Of a stretch of 53,196 nt of DNA, positions 34,975 through 44,071 are shown piece after piece. This DNA is from Clostridia bacterium (GTDB lineage: Bacteria > Bacillota > Clostridia > Peptostreptococcales > Filifactoraceae). The notes under the pieces are model-generated. The model was given only the letters and a program-made list of their open reading frames with translations. It was not told the origin of the DNA and ran no database searches. The position numbers and the translations under genes were made by a program. Where the stretch lies: positions 1-53,196 of the forward strand of contig SAAM01000001.1 in the NCBI GenBank assembly GCA_009929415.1, in the 5' to 3' direction. Position 1 is the stretch's first letter; every line of letters begins with the position of its first letter.

Positions 34975-35959
34975 ACCATCCACCTCCGCAATTCTCTTCA
35001 TGATGCATTCTTGGATCAAGTTTTTCATTTATCACCTGCGATACCATGCTGCATACAGTGACAAAAAAACCTGTTATCAGGCTTATTACCATAAGCATGT
35101 TGTAATCATGATAAAGTGCGCTTTCAAACCCCAGTCTTCCAAGTCCCGGATAGGAAAAAACCATCTCCACAACATAGGTGCCTCCTATTAGATGCGGAAG
35201 AAAAACTGCCATCATGCTTACGATTGCAGGCATGATATTTTTCATGCAGTGAAGCAGAATAATCCTTGTTTCGGATAAGCCCTTCACCTTGCACAAAAGT
35301 ACATATTCTTTGCGTATCTCATCAGATAGCTTGCTTTTTATCATATGAGTGCAGTACCATAGATGTGTTATTATGATTGATGATACAGGCAGGACAAGAT
35401 ACGGGATCCTGTCTGAGATAGTCCCGGATCCCGAGTATGAATAGGCACCGCTTGACGGCAGCATACCAAGATTAACTGAAAATATCATTATCAGGATTAG
35501 TGCAACAAAAAATACCGGTATGCTCCCCGTAGCTACTCCTGCTTTGCTTATAAGAGTGTCTATAATCGAACCTTCTTTCATTACACATAGTACAGCCAGA
35601 GTGCAGGAAAGCAGAAATATCAGCACTAAGCTTGAAAATGTAAGCAATGCCGTGTTAATGAAGACACTTCCGATAACCGCCAAAACATCCTGCCTGTATT
35701 TATATGAAATTCCAAAATCTCCTTTAAGCGCATTTGCAAGCCATCTCATATACTGAACTGCTATATTGTCATTAAGGCCCAGACTCTCACGAGCTATACC
35801 AAGCTGCTCCGGAGACATCCTTTCAACTGCCTCCCCAAAATAAGATCTAAGCGGATCTCCCGGAGCCAGCCTTGAAATTATAAATATCAGTACTGTCAGT
35901 ATCAGCAGAGTAATTATCAGTTGAGCCGCTTTCTTCAAAATATATTTGTAATTAAGCAT
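34967..35959 (-). CDS. Peptide/nickel ABC transporter permease (DppB-like)
   Basis: A 330-aa permease with the DppB N terminus (IISRLAPGDPLRSYFG), the WLANALKGDFGISY segment and the EAA loop CKVKGLSETRIILLHCMKNI. Its last codons (CGGGWFE) also encode the ribosome binding site of the next gene. ATG 35959 has GGAG 6 nt upstream; in-frame ATGs at 35977 and 35971 overlap or precede that site. It is first in the five-gene operon ending with the DMT transporter. Confidence 0.9.
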   Translation of the reverse strand: MLNYKYILKKAAQLIITLLILTVLIFIISRLAPGDPLRSYFGEAVERMSPEQLGIARESLGLNDNIAVQYMRWLANALKGDFGISYKYRQDVLAVIGSVFINTALLTFSSLVLIFLLSCTLAVLCVMKEGSIIDTLISKAGVATGSIPVFFVALILIMIFSVNLGMLPSSGAYSYSGSGTISDRIPYLVLPVSSIIITHLWYCTHMIKSKLSDEIRKEYVLLCKVKGLSETRIILLHCMKNIMPAIVSMMAVFLPHLIGGTYVVEMVFSYPGLGRLGFESALYHDYNMLMVISLITGFFVTVCSMVSQVINEKLDPRMHHEENCGGGWFE

Positions 35960-35991
35960 GTCTAACTCCATTTTCATTTGGATTTTTCATC

Positions 35992-36038
35992 AAAAAAAAA
36001 CGAAATCAAAAGACAGCTCTGCTGTCTCTTTATTCGTT
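35992..36038 (-). terminator. Terminator-like hairpin in the leader of the peptide/nickel ABC operon
   Basis: On the minus strand AACGAA pairs with TTCGTT and AGACAG with CTGTCT, followed by nine T residues, all about 30-80 nt before the first start codon. A TATAAT at 36057-36062 lies just upstream, and no minus-strand gene ends here, so it is likely an attenuator. Confidence 0.6.
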
Positions 36039-36222
36039 CATGTCTTCTTAACATAAATTATAAGCATATGTAATTATCTTAATCTATAAATAAAATTTTC
36101 CTTTATAAATTGTTTATGCTGGTTTTTCTTCTGAAAACAAACAGCCCTTCTGAGCTGAACCTTTCTAATTTTATCATATTTTTTTATACATTGCAATCTC
36201 AGTATTTCATGAACTGCATTTA

Positions 36223-36251
36223 TTGACATATGCCACTTATTTGTGTAGAAT
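36223..36251 (+). promoter_or_regulatory. Promoter of the NifX-like gene
   Basis: TTGACA (36223-36228), 17-nt spacer, TAGAAT (36246-36251). A near-consensus promoter 46 nt before the ATG. The rest of the 337-nt gap (35960-36296) holds the leader of the ABC operon and nothing else I can identify. Confidence 0.8.
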
Positions 36252-36296
36252 ATTGTTAATACAGAATTCTGATATATCAGGTTAAAAGGAGAAAAT

Positions 36297-36662
36297 ATGA
36301 AAATAGCACTTCCATCAAGAAAAAACATGATAGACGACCACTTTGGCCACTGTGAGTACTTTACCGTTATAACGATAAACGAAAACAATGAAATCACTGA
36401 AAGAGAAACCGTAGAGTCCCCTCAGGGCTGCGGATGTAAATCAAACATAGCCTCTACGCTTGCCGAAAGTGGAGTAACGCTTATGCTGGCTGGAAATATG
36501 GGAGAGGGCGCCATGAATGTGCTCAGGAACAATGGAATTCAAGTAATCAGAGGATGCTCTGGAGATATTGAGACTGTAGCTTCACAGTGGCTTGACGGCA
36601 GCCTTAAAGATTCAGGTGATTCATGCGCATCGCATGATCACGGACATACATGCAATCACTGA
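36297..36662 (+). CDS. NifX/NifB-type dinitrogenase iron-molybdenum cofactor domain protein
   Basis: A 121-aa protein with the NifX/NafY/IssA-like fold: MKIALPSRKN, DHFGHCEYF, then GCGCKSNIASTLAESGVTLMLAGNMGEGAMNVL. The C-terminal tail CASHDHGHTCNH is rich in His and Cys and probably binds metal. Such proteins carry iron-sulfur or metal clusters in many anaerobes without nitrogenase; no nif gene is present here. It is monocistronic on the plus strand with AAAGGAG 7 nt before ATG. Confidence 0.88.
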   Translation: MKIALPSRKNMIDDHFGHCEYFTVITINENNEITERETVESPQGCGCKSNIASTLAESGVTLMLAGNMGEGAMNVLRNNGIQVIRGCSGDIETVASQWLDGSLKDSGDSCASHDHGHTCNH

Positions 36663-36681
36663 TGAGATAGTATTCAATCTT

Positions 36682-36718
36682 AATTCCCATGCGTATTAAA
36701 AACGCATGGGAATTTTTT
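36682..36718. terminator. Bidirectional terminator, NifX-like / Cache-GGDEF
   Basis: AATTCCCATGCG / CGCATGGGAATT, 12-bp stem, 9-nt loop, T-run on plus. Confidence 0.88.
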
Positions 36719-36725
36719 CAAGGCC

Positions 36726-38861
36726 TCAAACCTTCATGTTCATTACTTCATAGCTCCCTTTATTAACAGTCTTTGCTTTATAGAGTGCATTGTCCGCCCT
36801 ATGCATCATTTCATCATAGTCAAGCTCGCTCTCCTCTATCCAGACAAGCCCTCCGGACATGCATATTCTGCGTATATCCCCTCCTGGAAACTCAAGAGGT
36901 GTCTTATCAAGGTATTGATAAAATTCTTCTATGTCATTTATTATTTCTTCTCTGCTGCTGTATCCTGATAGAAAAGCTTCAAATTCATCTCCCGATCTTC
37001 TTCCCAGAATGAGATTTTCATTGCCTGCAAGCATCCTTAATCTGCTGACCGACTCTACGATATATATGTCTACCCATTTATGGCCATAGCTGTCGTTTAT
37101 GAGCTTCAGATTGTCAAGATCAAACATCATCAGTGCTGCAACTTTAAGATTTCCATCTCTGTGCTTCTGCTCAATTATGTTTTGAAAGGCTCTTCTGTTA
37201 TACAGCTTTGTCAGAGGATCAAGGTCTCTTTCATTCTGTATTTTTATTTTTTCAGTCATTTCATTTGTAACATCCTGTATAATGCCTATAACTGTATCCT
37301 CATTTTTTGATATACTGAGCTTTATCCATTTCTGAGGATTTCCCCTGATTTTATATATTCCCTTTTCATCAGGATATTCACATGTAAATACCGAATCCAG
37401 CATAAGCTGAAAATCATCTTTTTCAATCTTACTGCTAATGTCATTTTGTGGCATATCCATGATTGAGTAGAAATTGTCAGTTACAAACACCTCATTATCT
37501 GAGATTCCAATCTCAAAAGCTGCAATAGGAACATCCAGCATCGAAATTATCCGGGTAAGCCTAGATGCAGACTTTATCATCTTATCTTTTGCTGATTCCA
37601 TTGCCTCTGCAAGCTCATCAACCTCCCTGAGGCCCGTAGAATCAAGATTCAGCTTTTTATTACCCTCGCTTATTCTTACCTTGTCAGCAAGGCTTACTAT
37701 AGGCTTTGAGAATCTCATACTGAAATAAAGACTTCCAAGTATTCCAAGAATAAGAGAGCTTACAAAAGAAAAAATAATTATTCCCTGTATACTGTTATAA
37801 TACTTGAAAAGATAATCTTCTTTAATGAATCCTATAAGATACCATTCTTCTGATTCAAAGGGGGTATTATTAGGATAAAGTCCTATTTTGTTCACACTTG
37901 CATATACATCTTTTTTATAATCATGATTTTTAAGTATAAATATATCTTTATATTTATCCACTTCTTCAAATTGAAGTACAGACTCAACGTCGATTATACG
38001 TTTTTGAAGCGCACCAATAGATATGACCGGGTTCAGCTCTTTCGTTTCATCATTTCTATATGCGACCATGTATCCCAGAGAATCCTTTGGCTGAAGATCC
38101 GTAGCAGGCAGAAGCTGAACAAAATAATTCAGAGTTATCTCTATCCCTATTATGCCTCTAAGATTCTTGTCCTTATCAAACAACGGCATTGAATATGTAA
38201 TAATTTCAAAATCATCCGGTGACAACCTGAAAGGCGTGCTCCAATACCCCAGCAAACCTGCATTCTTTGAAAGATGTGCCTTTGAATATGGCCTGAAGAA
38301 AAAATCACGATTCTGATCTGTCTCCTCATAGTCATATTTCCAGGTCTGATCAAGCGGAATTTTTAGACTTCCCGAGATTTCAGATGGTCCTATCACGGTA
38401 TATATGTCGTCATTGCTGTAATTGTTGCTTAGCGGATCATAATCTCTCAGATATAAGGCCGGTTTTCTGCCGCTTTCTGTTTCATCTTTCAAAATAAGAT
38501 ATGCTCCGGTTGCCTGAGTACTTCTTAACATGTCAACTAGTATTAATGATACATCCGAAAGCAAAGCTTCACTCGAATCGTGCTCACCCGATACCTTCTC
38601 GGATATCTGCTCTGCAAATGGACCAAGATTTGTCCACCTATTCTTCATATCTCTTTCAAGATAGCTCTTACGGCTCTTTACCATTTCATCAAAACTGTTC
38701 AACGCATTGCTTTTTGATTCTTTTAAAACTCCGCCGATCACAAGGCTGGCTGTAAAAAAGAATGTCTGAAGAATAATTACTGCCGTAGCAAAAGCCGTGA
38801 GCTTGTACACTATTGATCTTATTTTACTGTTTCTACCGTCTTTGTAGTTGTTTAAAAACAT
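36726..38861 (-). CDS. Membrane diguanylate cyclase with extracellular Cache sensor and HAMP
   Basis: A 711-aa sensor enzyme: N-terminal membrane helix (about 17-45), a large extracellular dCache-like region (about 50-360) with YWSTPFRLSPDD and GIIGIEITLNYF, second membrane helix (about 365-385), HAMP-like linker (SLADKVRISEGNKKLNLD), a PAS-like segment, and a GGDEF domain. The active-site motif is SGDEF at 623-627; the RxxD inhibitory site is absent. It is 14 nt after a family 1 binding lipoprotein gene, which may present the ligand to the Cache domain. Confidence 0.88.
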   Translation of the reverse strand: MFLNNYKDGRNSKIRSIVYKLTAFATAVIILQTFFFTASLVIGGVLKESKSNALNSFDEMVKSRKSYLERDMKNRWTNLGPFAEQISEKVSGEHDSSEALLSDVSLILVDMLRSTQATGAYLILKDETESGRKPALYLRDYDPLSNNYSNDDIYTVIGPSEISGSLKIPLDQTWKYDYEETDQNRDFFFRPYSKAHLSKNAGLLGYWSTPFRLSPDDFEIITYSMPLFDKDKNLRGIIGIEITLNYFVQLLPATDLQPKDSLGYMVAYRNDETKELNPVISIGALQKRIIDVESVLQFEEVDKYKDIFILKNHDYKKDVYASVNKIGLYPNNTPFESEEWYLIGFIKEDYLFKYYNSIQGIIIFSFVSSLILGILGSLYFSMRFSKPIVSLADKVRISEGNKKLNLDSTGLREVDELAEAMESAKDKMIKSASRLTRIISMLDVPIAAFEIGISDNEVFVTDNFYSIMDMPQNDISSKIEKDDFQLMLDSVFTCEYPDEKGIYKIRGNPQKWIKLSISKNEDTVIGIIQDVTNEMTEKIKIQNERDLDPLTKLYNRRAFQNIIEQKHRDGNLKVAALMMFDLDNLKLINDSYGHKWVDIYIVESVSRLRMLAGNENLILGRRSGDEFEAFLSGYSSREEIINDIEEFYQYLDKTPLEFPGGDIRRICMSGGLVWIEESELDYDEMMHRADNALYKAKTVNKGSYEVMNMKV

Positions 38862-38875
38862 ATCATAGCCTTTCG

Positions 38876-40315
38876 TTATTTATATCTGCTTAAGATGGCC
38901 TCCGCTTCACTGACAATATTATCATACCATTTTTCAAATTCCTCCTGGCTGGTATGTTCAAAAATAAGCTCATTCCTGTCACTTCCTTCTGATGTTTTTA
39001 TATCAATCACCTCAAGGTCTCTGTTGATTTTCTCATTCAGGCTTGATTCAAGCAGATTTCTGATTTCAAAGCTCCCATCAAAAGGTATGCTGCTGTAAAA
39101 ACTGTAATCGCTGAACATCCTGTTTGTAGTGACAATCGAGGATTTTATTGCTGGATTTGATATGTCAGCATCCTCCATTGCATTTATCATGCTTGATTCA
39201 TTCAGAACTTCATTTTTTACAGGAAAATATCCAGTAGATACTGCAAATCTGAGATTGTTGCTTTCACCTGTGAACCATTTGAGAAATTCTGCCGAAGCAT
39301 ATTCATGCTCATAGTCACTTTTTGTTATACACATTCCCGCTCCCTGCTGCATTGCAACAGGAATACCATCCTTGAAATGAGGATATGGCAGTAGCAGTGG
39401 CTCTATTTCAACTACATTGTCCTGGCTGAAGGTTACCTCTGTTGGAAAATATGCGGCTCCTGCGGTAGATCCCGTATATGCAATCACCTTTCCTGTTTTT
39501 GCATCGTCAGAGCTGAATCTTCCGGTCTTTATAAAATATCCCTTCAGATAAGGCACATAATAATAATCCCATATTTTTCGAGCGACATCCTCGTCAAAAT
39601 TGAAATTAGCTGTGCCATCATCATTATATGTAAATATTTCCGTACCAAGCTGCATGCATGAGACCAGCATATAATTTGCAACTGCGTCTACCCCTAAAAA
39701 TCCGCTGCCTGTTTCCTGATTATATTTTTCTGCTACGTCGATTATACCTTCCCAGGTGTTTAGATTTTCATCTGTATAGCCATTTTTTGAGGAAAAAGCT
39801 TCCCACTGGTTCTTGTTTACAAAAAGATTTTCAGATGACTTGGCTACTGGAATTATGTAGTGCTTTTCTTCATTCAGAAACATGCCTTCTCTTAAAAATT
39901 CACTCCTGTATTCCTTTATTTCAGATTCAGAGAAATACGACTCCATGTCAACGAGCCCCGTTAGCTTATGCACCCTAATTGCATTGTCCGGGTAAGCCGC
40001 AAAAATATCAGGCCTCTCTTCGGATCCAATTGCAGCGCTCGCAGAGTCATAAACAGCATCAGCAAGCTGTCCTACATCTCCCAGGCTTTTTGCATCGACT
40101 ACTATTCCAAGCTCCATCCCTTTTGTTTCATTAAATTCAGATATAAGTTCATCAAAATTGTCTTTTATGTGTCCATTGTAATAATGCCATATTGTAACCG
40201 TTACAGGATCATCCGGATCCAATGGATTCATATTTTCACTTACGCTTTCGCAGCCTGTCAGCATCAAAATCAGAACCAGTAATAAAACAATGCTCTTTTT
40301 GTAGAAATTAGTCAT
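38876..40315 (-). CDS. Extracellular solute-binding lipoprotein, family 1 (sugar type), without transporter
   Basis: A 479-aa lipoprotein: lipobox LTGC (about residue 22), then SBP_bac_1 (VTIWHYYNGHIKDNFDELISEFNE; VPVAMQQGAGMCI; AEFLKWFTGESNNLRFAVSTGYFPV). No permease or ATPase genes adjoin it; instead it is cotranscribed with the Cache-GGDEF gene. It is probably a sensor accessory that reports a ligand to the cyclase. ATG has AAGGAG upstream. A promoter (CTGACA, 19 nt, TATAAT 40376-40381) precedes it. Confidence 0.88.
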   Translation of the reverse strand: MTNFYKKSIVLLLVLILMLTGCESVSENMNPLDPDDPVTVTIWHYYNGHIKDNFDELISEFNETKGMELGIVVDAKSLGDVGQLADAVYDSASAAIGSEERPDIFAAYPDNAIRVHKLTGLVDMESYFSESEIKEYRSEFLREGMFLNEEKHYIIPVAKSSENLFVNKNQWEAFSSKNGYTDENLNTWEGIIDVAEKYNQETGSGFLGVDAVANYMLVSCMQLGTEIFTYNDDGTANFNFDEDVARKIWDYYYVPYLKGYFIKTGRFSSDDAKTGKVIAYTGSTAGAAYFPTEVTFSQDNVVEIEPLLLPYPHFKDGIPVAMQQGAGMCITKSDYEHEYASAEFLKWFTGESNNLRFAVSTGYFPVKNEVLNESSMINAMEDADISNPAIKSSIVTTNRMFSDYSFYSSIPFDGSFEIRNLLESSLNEKINRDLEVIDIKTSEGSDRNELIFEHTSQEEFEKWYDNIVSEAEAILSRYK

Positions 40316-40389
40316 ATGATCTCCTTAAATAAGTAAACTGCAAAAATATGATTAGATAAAAATAATATATGCATTATTATACTATAATC

Positions 40390-40438
40390 AGGACATGATT
40401 TGTCAGATTTTTCTCAGAATATCCGAAAATCATGTCCT
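40390..40438. repeat. 12-bp inverted repeat at the binding-protein promoter
   Basis: AGGACATGATTT (40390-40401) and AAATCATGTCCT (40427-40438) are perfect arms 25 nt apart. One arm lies between the -35 and -10 of the minus-strand promoter; the other ends 5 nt before the kinase stop codon. It may be an operator or a long-loop terminator for the kinase gene. Confidence 0.6.
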
Positions 40439-40443
40439 TATTC

Positions 40444-41826
40444 TTAAAAATACAGACTTCCTCCTATAAATTCTCTCAATATGGAATTAAACGGCACTTT
40501 TTCAATATCCATAGGCTCACAGAATGAAAGGAGGTTAAGCAGACGGTTCTTTGTGTCAGCATATGGACTGTCTGCCTTTATTTTCTTAAGAGATTCCTCA
40601 GCAAAAGGCCTGAGCGCATTGAGCTCATATATAAGACTTGAGTTGAACATGACGTCGGCTTCTTCCTGAAATTTAAATATGTTGTTGTATTCTCCAAGTC
40701 TTACGCTTGCCCACTGATCAAGAGTTTCCTCAGGATTCTTCCCTCTAAAGCTCTCATCCCTCACCAGCCTTCTCATCATCCTTATTTCTGATGCCGGTAT
40801 CCTGTTGAGAAGATCGATATTAAGTCCATATATTGCATGGATATATATCTTGAACATCATATTCCTGTTTATATGCGGGTACAGTACCGGATTAAGTGCA
40901 TGAATGCCTTCGAGTATGAGAATCTCATCCGGCCCTATCTGCACAGGATTTGTCTTTTCAATGCGCTTTCCGGTAATGAAATCAAAAATCGGTGTGTCTA
41001 CCATTTTGCCTTCAACCAGGTCATAAATCTGCCTTTGAAGAAAATCGAGATCCAGGGCATCAAGAGAATCAAAATCATACTTTCCATAAACATCAAGTGG
41101 AGTTTTATCTCTGTTAACAAAATAATTGTCGAGAGAAAGAGGCACTGGTTTGAGGCCATTTACACGCAGCTGCGTCGATAGCCTTTCTGCAAATGATGTT
41201 TTGCCCGAAGAAGATGGTCCTGCAATTACAAGTACTCTCAGAGCCCGCTTTTGCTGCAGAATCGTATCCGATATATCCGCTATCTCTTTTTCATGAAGCG
41301 CCTCAGCGATACCAAGAAGCTTTGTGCTTTCTCCGCTTCTTATATATCGGTTTACGTCTTCAAGCGTTTCTATTTTGATATTTAGCAGCCATTTGTGAGT
41401 CTTGTCATAAGTCGCTGCTAGCTTGTCCGGTGGTATGAGCGGCACATCAACCCCTCTGCTTGCATCTCCGAAATCAACAATAAACCCTTCTGCATATGGC
41501 ATTATAGAAAAGGGTTCTATGAGCATTGTTGAGGCTTCGCAGGGATATAGCATCTTTACGTAGTCATCTTCTACTCTGTAATTATAATACCCTCCCTCGT
41601 GTCCAAGAAAAATAATTTTCTGTTCCTGAGAAAGCCAAAACCTTAGCCTTGAATCAATCTGTACTACCTCTCTTACAGACAGCACAGAGTCTACGAGCCT
41701 GCAGAAAACCCCTTCCTGAATGGAATATGCAATCTTGAGCTGTTCCTGCGGAAAAAGCTGCTTTACTACTATTATGAGCCCAAGCTTTATCGTCTGCCTG
41801 CTGTTGTGAAGATGAGTTTCTACCAT
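40444..41826 (-). CDS. Uridine kinase-like / phosphoribulokinase-family nucleoside kinase with N-terminal TGS-like region
   Basis: A 460-aa protein. The N-terminal part (about 1-180) resembles the threonyl-tRNA-synthetase-like second domain found in clostridial 'nucleoside kinase' proteins; the kinase domain has P-loop VIAGPSSSGKTSFAERLS, SLDNYFVNRDKTPLD and ILEGIHALNP. The expected reaction is phosphorylation of uridine/cytidine, but this two-domain form has not been well characterised. ATG 41826 has AGGAGG 8 nt upstream. It follows pta by 15 nt and is cotranscribed with it. Confidence 0.85.
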   Translation of the reverse strand: MVETHLHNSRQTIKLGLIIVVKQLFPQEQLKIAYSIQEGVFCRLVDSVLSVREVVQIDSRLRFWLSQEQKIIFLGHEGGYYNYRVEDDYVKMLYPCEASTMLIEPFSIMPYAEGFIVDFGDASRGVDVPLIPPDKLAATYDKTHKWLLNIKIETLEDVNRYIRSGESTKLLGIAEALHEKEIADISDTILQQKRALRVLVIAGPSSSGKTSFAERLSTQLRVNGLKPVPLSLDNYFVNRDKTPLDVYGKYDFDSLDALDLDFLQRQIYDLVEGKMVDTPIFDFITGKRIEKTNPVQIGPDEILILEGIHALNPVLYPHINRNMMFKIYIHAIYGLNIDLLNRIPASEIRMMRRLVRDESFRGKNPEETLDQWASVRLGEYNNIFKFQEEADVMFNSSLIYELNALRPFAEESLKKIKADSPYADTKNRLLNLLSFCEPMDIEKVPFNSILREFIGGSLYF

Positions 41827-41841
41827 CAATATTACCTCCTG

Positions 41842-42837
41842 TTAAGCCTGAGCCTGTACCGCCGTTATTGCAACGACATTAACAATATCCTCTACGCTGC
41901 ATCCCCTCGAAAGATCATTTACTGGTTTTGCAAATCCCTGGCATACAGGACCAACAGCTATTGCACCCGCCAGTCTCTCGACCAGCTTGTAACCTATGTT
42001 GCCCGCCTGCAGATCTGGAAATATCAGTATATTGGCGTTTCCTGCCACTCTGGATCCTGGTGCTTTCTTCTTTGCCACCGTATCGACAAGAGCGGCATCT
42101 GCCTGCATCTCGCCTTCAATCTCAAGATCCGGCCTCTTATTCCTTGCGATTTGCGCTGCGGTTCTAACTTTTTCAACAAGCTCATGCTGCGCGCTTCCCA
42201 TGGTCGAGAACGAAAGCAGGGCCACCCTTGGCTCAATACCGCAAAGCTTTCTGGCGCTTTCTGCCGTTGAAATCGCTATTGAGGCAAGCTCTTCCGGATT
42301 TGGATCAGGATTTACTGCACAGTCAGCAAATAACATAAGTCCGTCTTCGCCGAAGCTCTTATCCTTCATTATCATTACAAAAAACGATGAAACTATGGCA
42401 GACCCAGGCGCTGTTTTTATAATCTGAAGAGCAGGCCTCAAAAGATCTCCGGTCGTATGCACTGCACCTGATACCATCCCATCTGCGAAATTCATCTTGA
42501 CCATCATGGCCGCATAGTACATAGGATCATGAACCATCTCAAATGCTTTTTCTTCTGTCATTCCTTTCGATTTTCTAAGCTCATGGAACTCATGTGCAAA
42601 TATTTCAGTCTTAACCGAATTATCAGGATCCTGAATCTCTATTCCTGAAACTGATATATCAAGTTTTTTAGCCTTATCATGTATTTCTTTCTCGCTTCCT
42701 ATCAGAATTACCTTTGCTATATTCTCTGCATTTATTATTGAGGCTGCAATAAGAGTCCTGTCTTCACTTCCTTCTGGCAGAACAATTTTTTTTAGATCGC
42801 CTTTTGCCAGTTCCTTTATGCTTTTAAGAAAATCCAT
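41842..42837 (-). CDS. pta: Phosphate acetyltransferase
   Basis: A 331-aa phosphotransacetylase (acetyl-CoA plus phosphate to acetyl phosphate), the normal length of the short clostridial form. Family motifs: IVLPEGSEDRTLIAA, FADGMVSGAVHTTGDLLRPALQII, FADCAVNPDPNPEELASIA, GEMQADAALV and NILIFPDLQAGNIGYKLVERL. With acetate kinase (not in the window) it gives ATP from acetyl-CoA. ATG 42837 has AAAGGAG 7 nt upstream; upstream in-frame starts precede that site. Confidence 0.96.
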   Translation of the reverse strand: MDFLKSIKELAKGDLKKIVLPEGSEDRTLIAASIINAENIAKVILIGSEKEIHDKAKKLDISVSGIEIQDPDNSVKTEIFAHEFHELRKSKGMTEEKAFEMVHDPMYYAAMMVKMNFADGMVSGAVHTTGDLLRPALQIIKTAPGSAIVSSFFVMIMKDKSFGEDGLMLFADCAVNPDPNPEELASIAISTAESARKLCGIEPRVALLSFSTMGSAQHELVEKVRTAAQIARNKRPDLEIEGEMQADAALVDTVAKKKAPGSRVAGNANILIFPDLQAGNIGYKLVERLAGAIAVGPVCQGFAKPVNDLSRGCSVEDIVNVVAITAVQAQA

Positions 42838-42951
42838 GACTATTCTCCTTTCGATACGCAATTTGTAATTACAATTATATCCAAATTGATGACAGTTAAA
42901 TTATACCCTCAATTGCCTGCTGTGATACCTGAAATCTCATATTTAATAAAT

Positions 42952-42985
42952 AAAAAAGCATCTATAACAATTGAGTTATAAATGC
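42952..42985 (-). terminator. Terminator of the EET operon after apbE
   Basis: GCAT-ATAAC pairs with GTTAT-ATGC (inner mismatch of two) and is followed by six T residues on the minus strand. Confidence 0.75.
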
Positions 42986-42992
42986 CTTGATG

Positions 42993-44048
42993 CTATTTTT
43001 TTATAAGTGCTTCAAATCCTTCGCTGTATCTTATTGATTTATCCTTGAATACCCACATCGCTTCTGAGCCTTCTATGCTCTGTATAAGCTCAAGCCCCTG
43101 CTCGAAATCCATGCAGTATATAGCCGTTGAGAGTGCGTCAGCCATGCCGGAATCCTCGCATATTACCGTTACTGCCGTAAAGTTTTCCGCCGGGAAGAGA
43201 GTTTTCGTGTCAATTATATGATTATATCTTTTTCCGTCAACTGTGTAATATCTTTCATAGTCTCCGCTCGAAACCATTGAGGCTTCTTCAAGGTTTACCA
43301 GATTGAGTATAGCCTCCTCACTCTCGCTGTCGGGATTTTGTATTCCCACGCTCCACGGTTCTCCTGTCTTGATATTATTGCCGATAGCTCTTACATTGCC
43401 TCCCACATTAAGTATTCCTGAGACAAGTCCATTCGCAGCCAGCTTGTCGGCAACCTGTTCTGTCGCATAGCCTTTTGCTATAGCTCCTACATCAAGGCTC
43501 ATCATCGGGTCACTTAAAAAAACTGTAGAATTTTCACGGTCAATTATAACATCATTTATGTCCGTATGCTCCGAAGCCTCCTGAAGTTTTTTTAAAGGTG
43601 GAAGCTCAGCATTCTCCGGATCATCTATTCCATCAGTCCTGTATTCATGCCATATTTTTAAGACTGAGCCATAAGCTATATTGGTTTTTCCATCTGTGAG
43701 TTCATACATGCTTTTTGAAAAAATAAGCAGATCTATTATCTTCTTGTCGACTTTTACAGGTTTTATTCCTGCATTATCATTTATCGTCTTAATATTGTTC
43801 AGACCGTCATAGTCATTGTAAATATCGTAAAGCCTGTGATATTCTGTCAGATCGTCATATATCTGCTGTGCATATGATTTGAATTCCTCTTCTGTTTCTG
43901 AATATCCGACTATCTTTGTAAAGGTGTTGAAAAGTTCTATGAACTCTGCCTCGTATCTTTTCATATCATAGGTGTCAGTTTTTGCACACGAGGTCATTCC
44001 TGTAAGCATAAACAGGGAAGTAATTATAAGGATTATCTTTTTTATCAA
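42993..44048 (-). CDS. ApbE-family FAD:protein FMN transferase lipoprotein (FmnB-like)
   Basis: A 351-aa lipoprotein flavin transferase that attaches FMN from FAD to Ser/Thr of a target protein outside the membrane. ApbE motifs: SLDVGAIAKGYATEQVADKL, GILNVGGNVRAIG and DSGMADALSTAIYCM (Mg site). Lipobox MTSC at about residue 21. The start is TTG (44048) with GAGGT 7 nt upstream. It follows the gene of a lipoprotein with two flavinylation-like motifs, its likely target, as FmnB does for PplA in Listeria. Tandem palindromes lie just upstream (44072-44101). Confidence 0.92.
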   Translation of the reverse strand: MIKKIILIITSLFMLTGMTSCAKTDTYDMKRYEAEFIELFNTFTKIVGYSETEEEFKSYAQQIYDDLTEYHRLYDIYNDYDGLNNIKTINDNAGIKPVKVDKKIIDLLIFSKSMYELTDGKTNIAYGSVLKIWHEYRTDGIDDPENAELPPLKKLQEASEHTDINDVIIDRENSTVFLSDPMMSLDVGAIAKGYATEQVADKLAANGLVSGILNVGGNVRAIGNNIKTGEPWSVGIQNPDSESEEAILNLVNLEEASMVSSGDYERYYTVDGKRYNHIIDTKTLFPAENFTAVTVICEDSGMADALSTAIYCMDFEQGLELIQSIEGSEAMWVFKDKSIRYSEGFEALIKK

Positions 44049-44071
44049 TGTTTTTACCTCAAATTTGAAAG

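Noticed and set aside
36074-36397. A 107-aa minus-strand frame across the NifX-like promoter.
   Set aside because: It has no ribosome binding site, runs antisense into the NifX-like gene and covers a near-consensus plus-strand promoter.
36297-36662. Evidence of nitrogen fixation.
   Set aside because: NifX-type small proteins are common in non-diazotrophs and no nifHDK is present.
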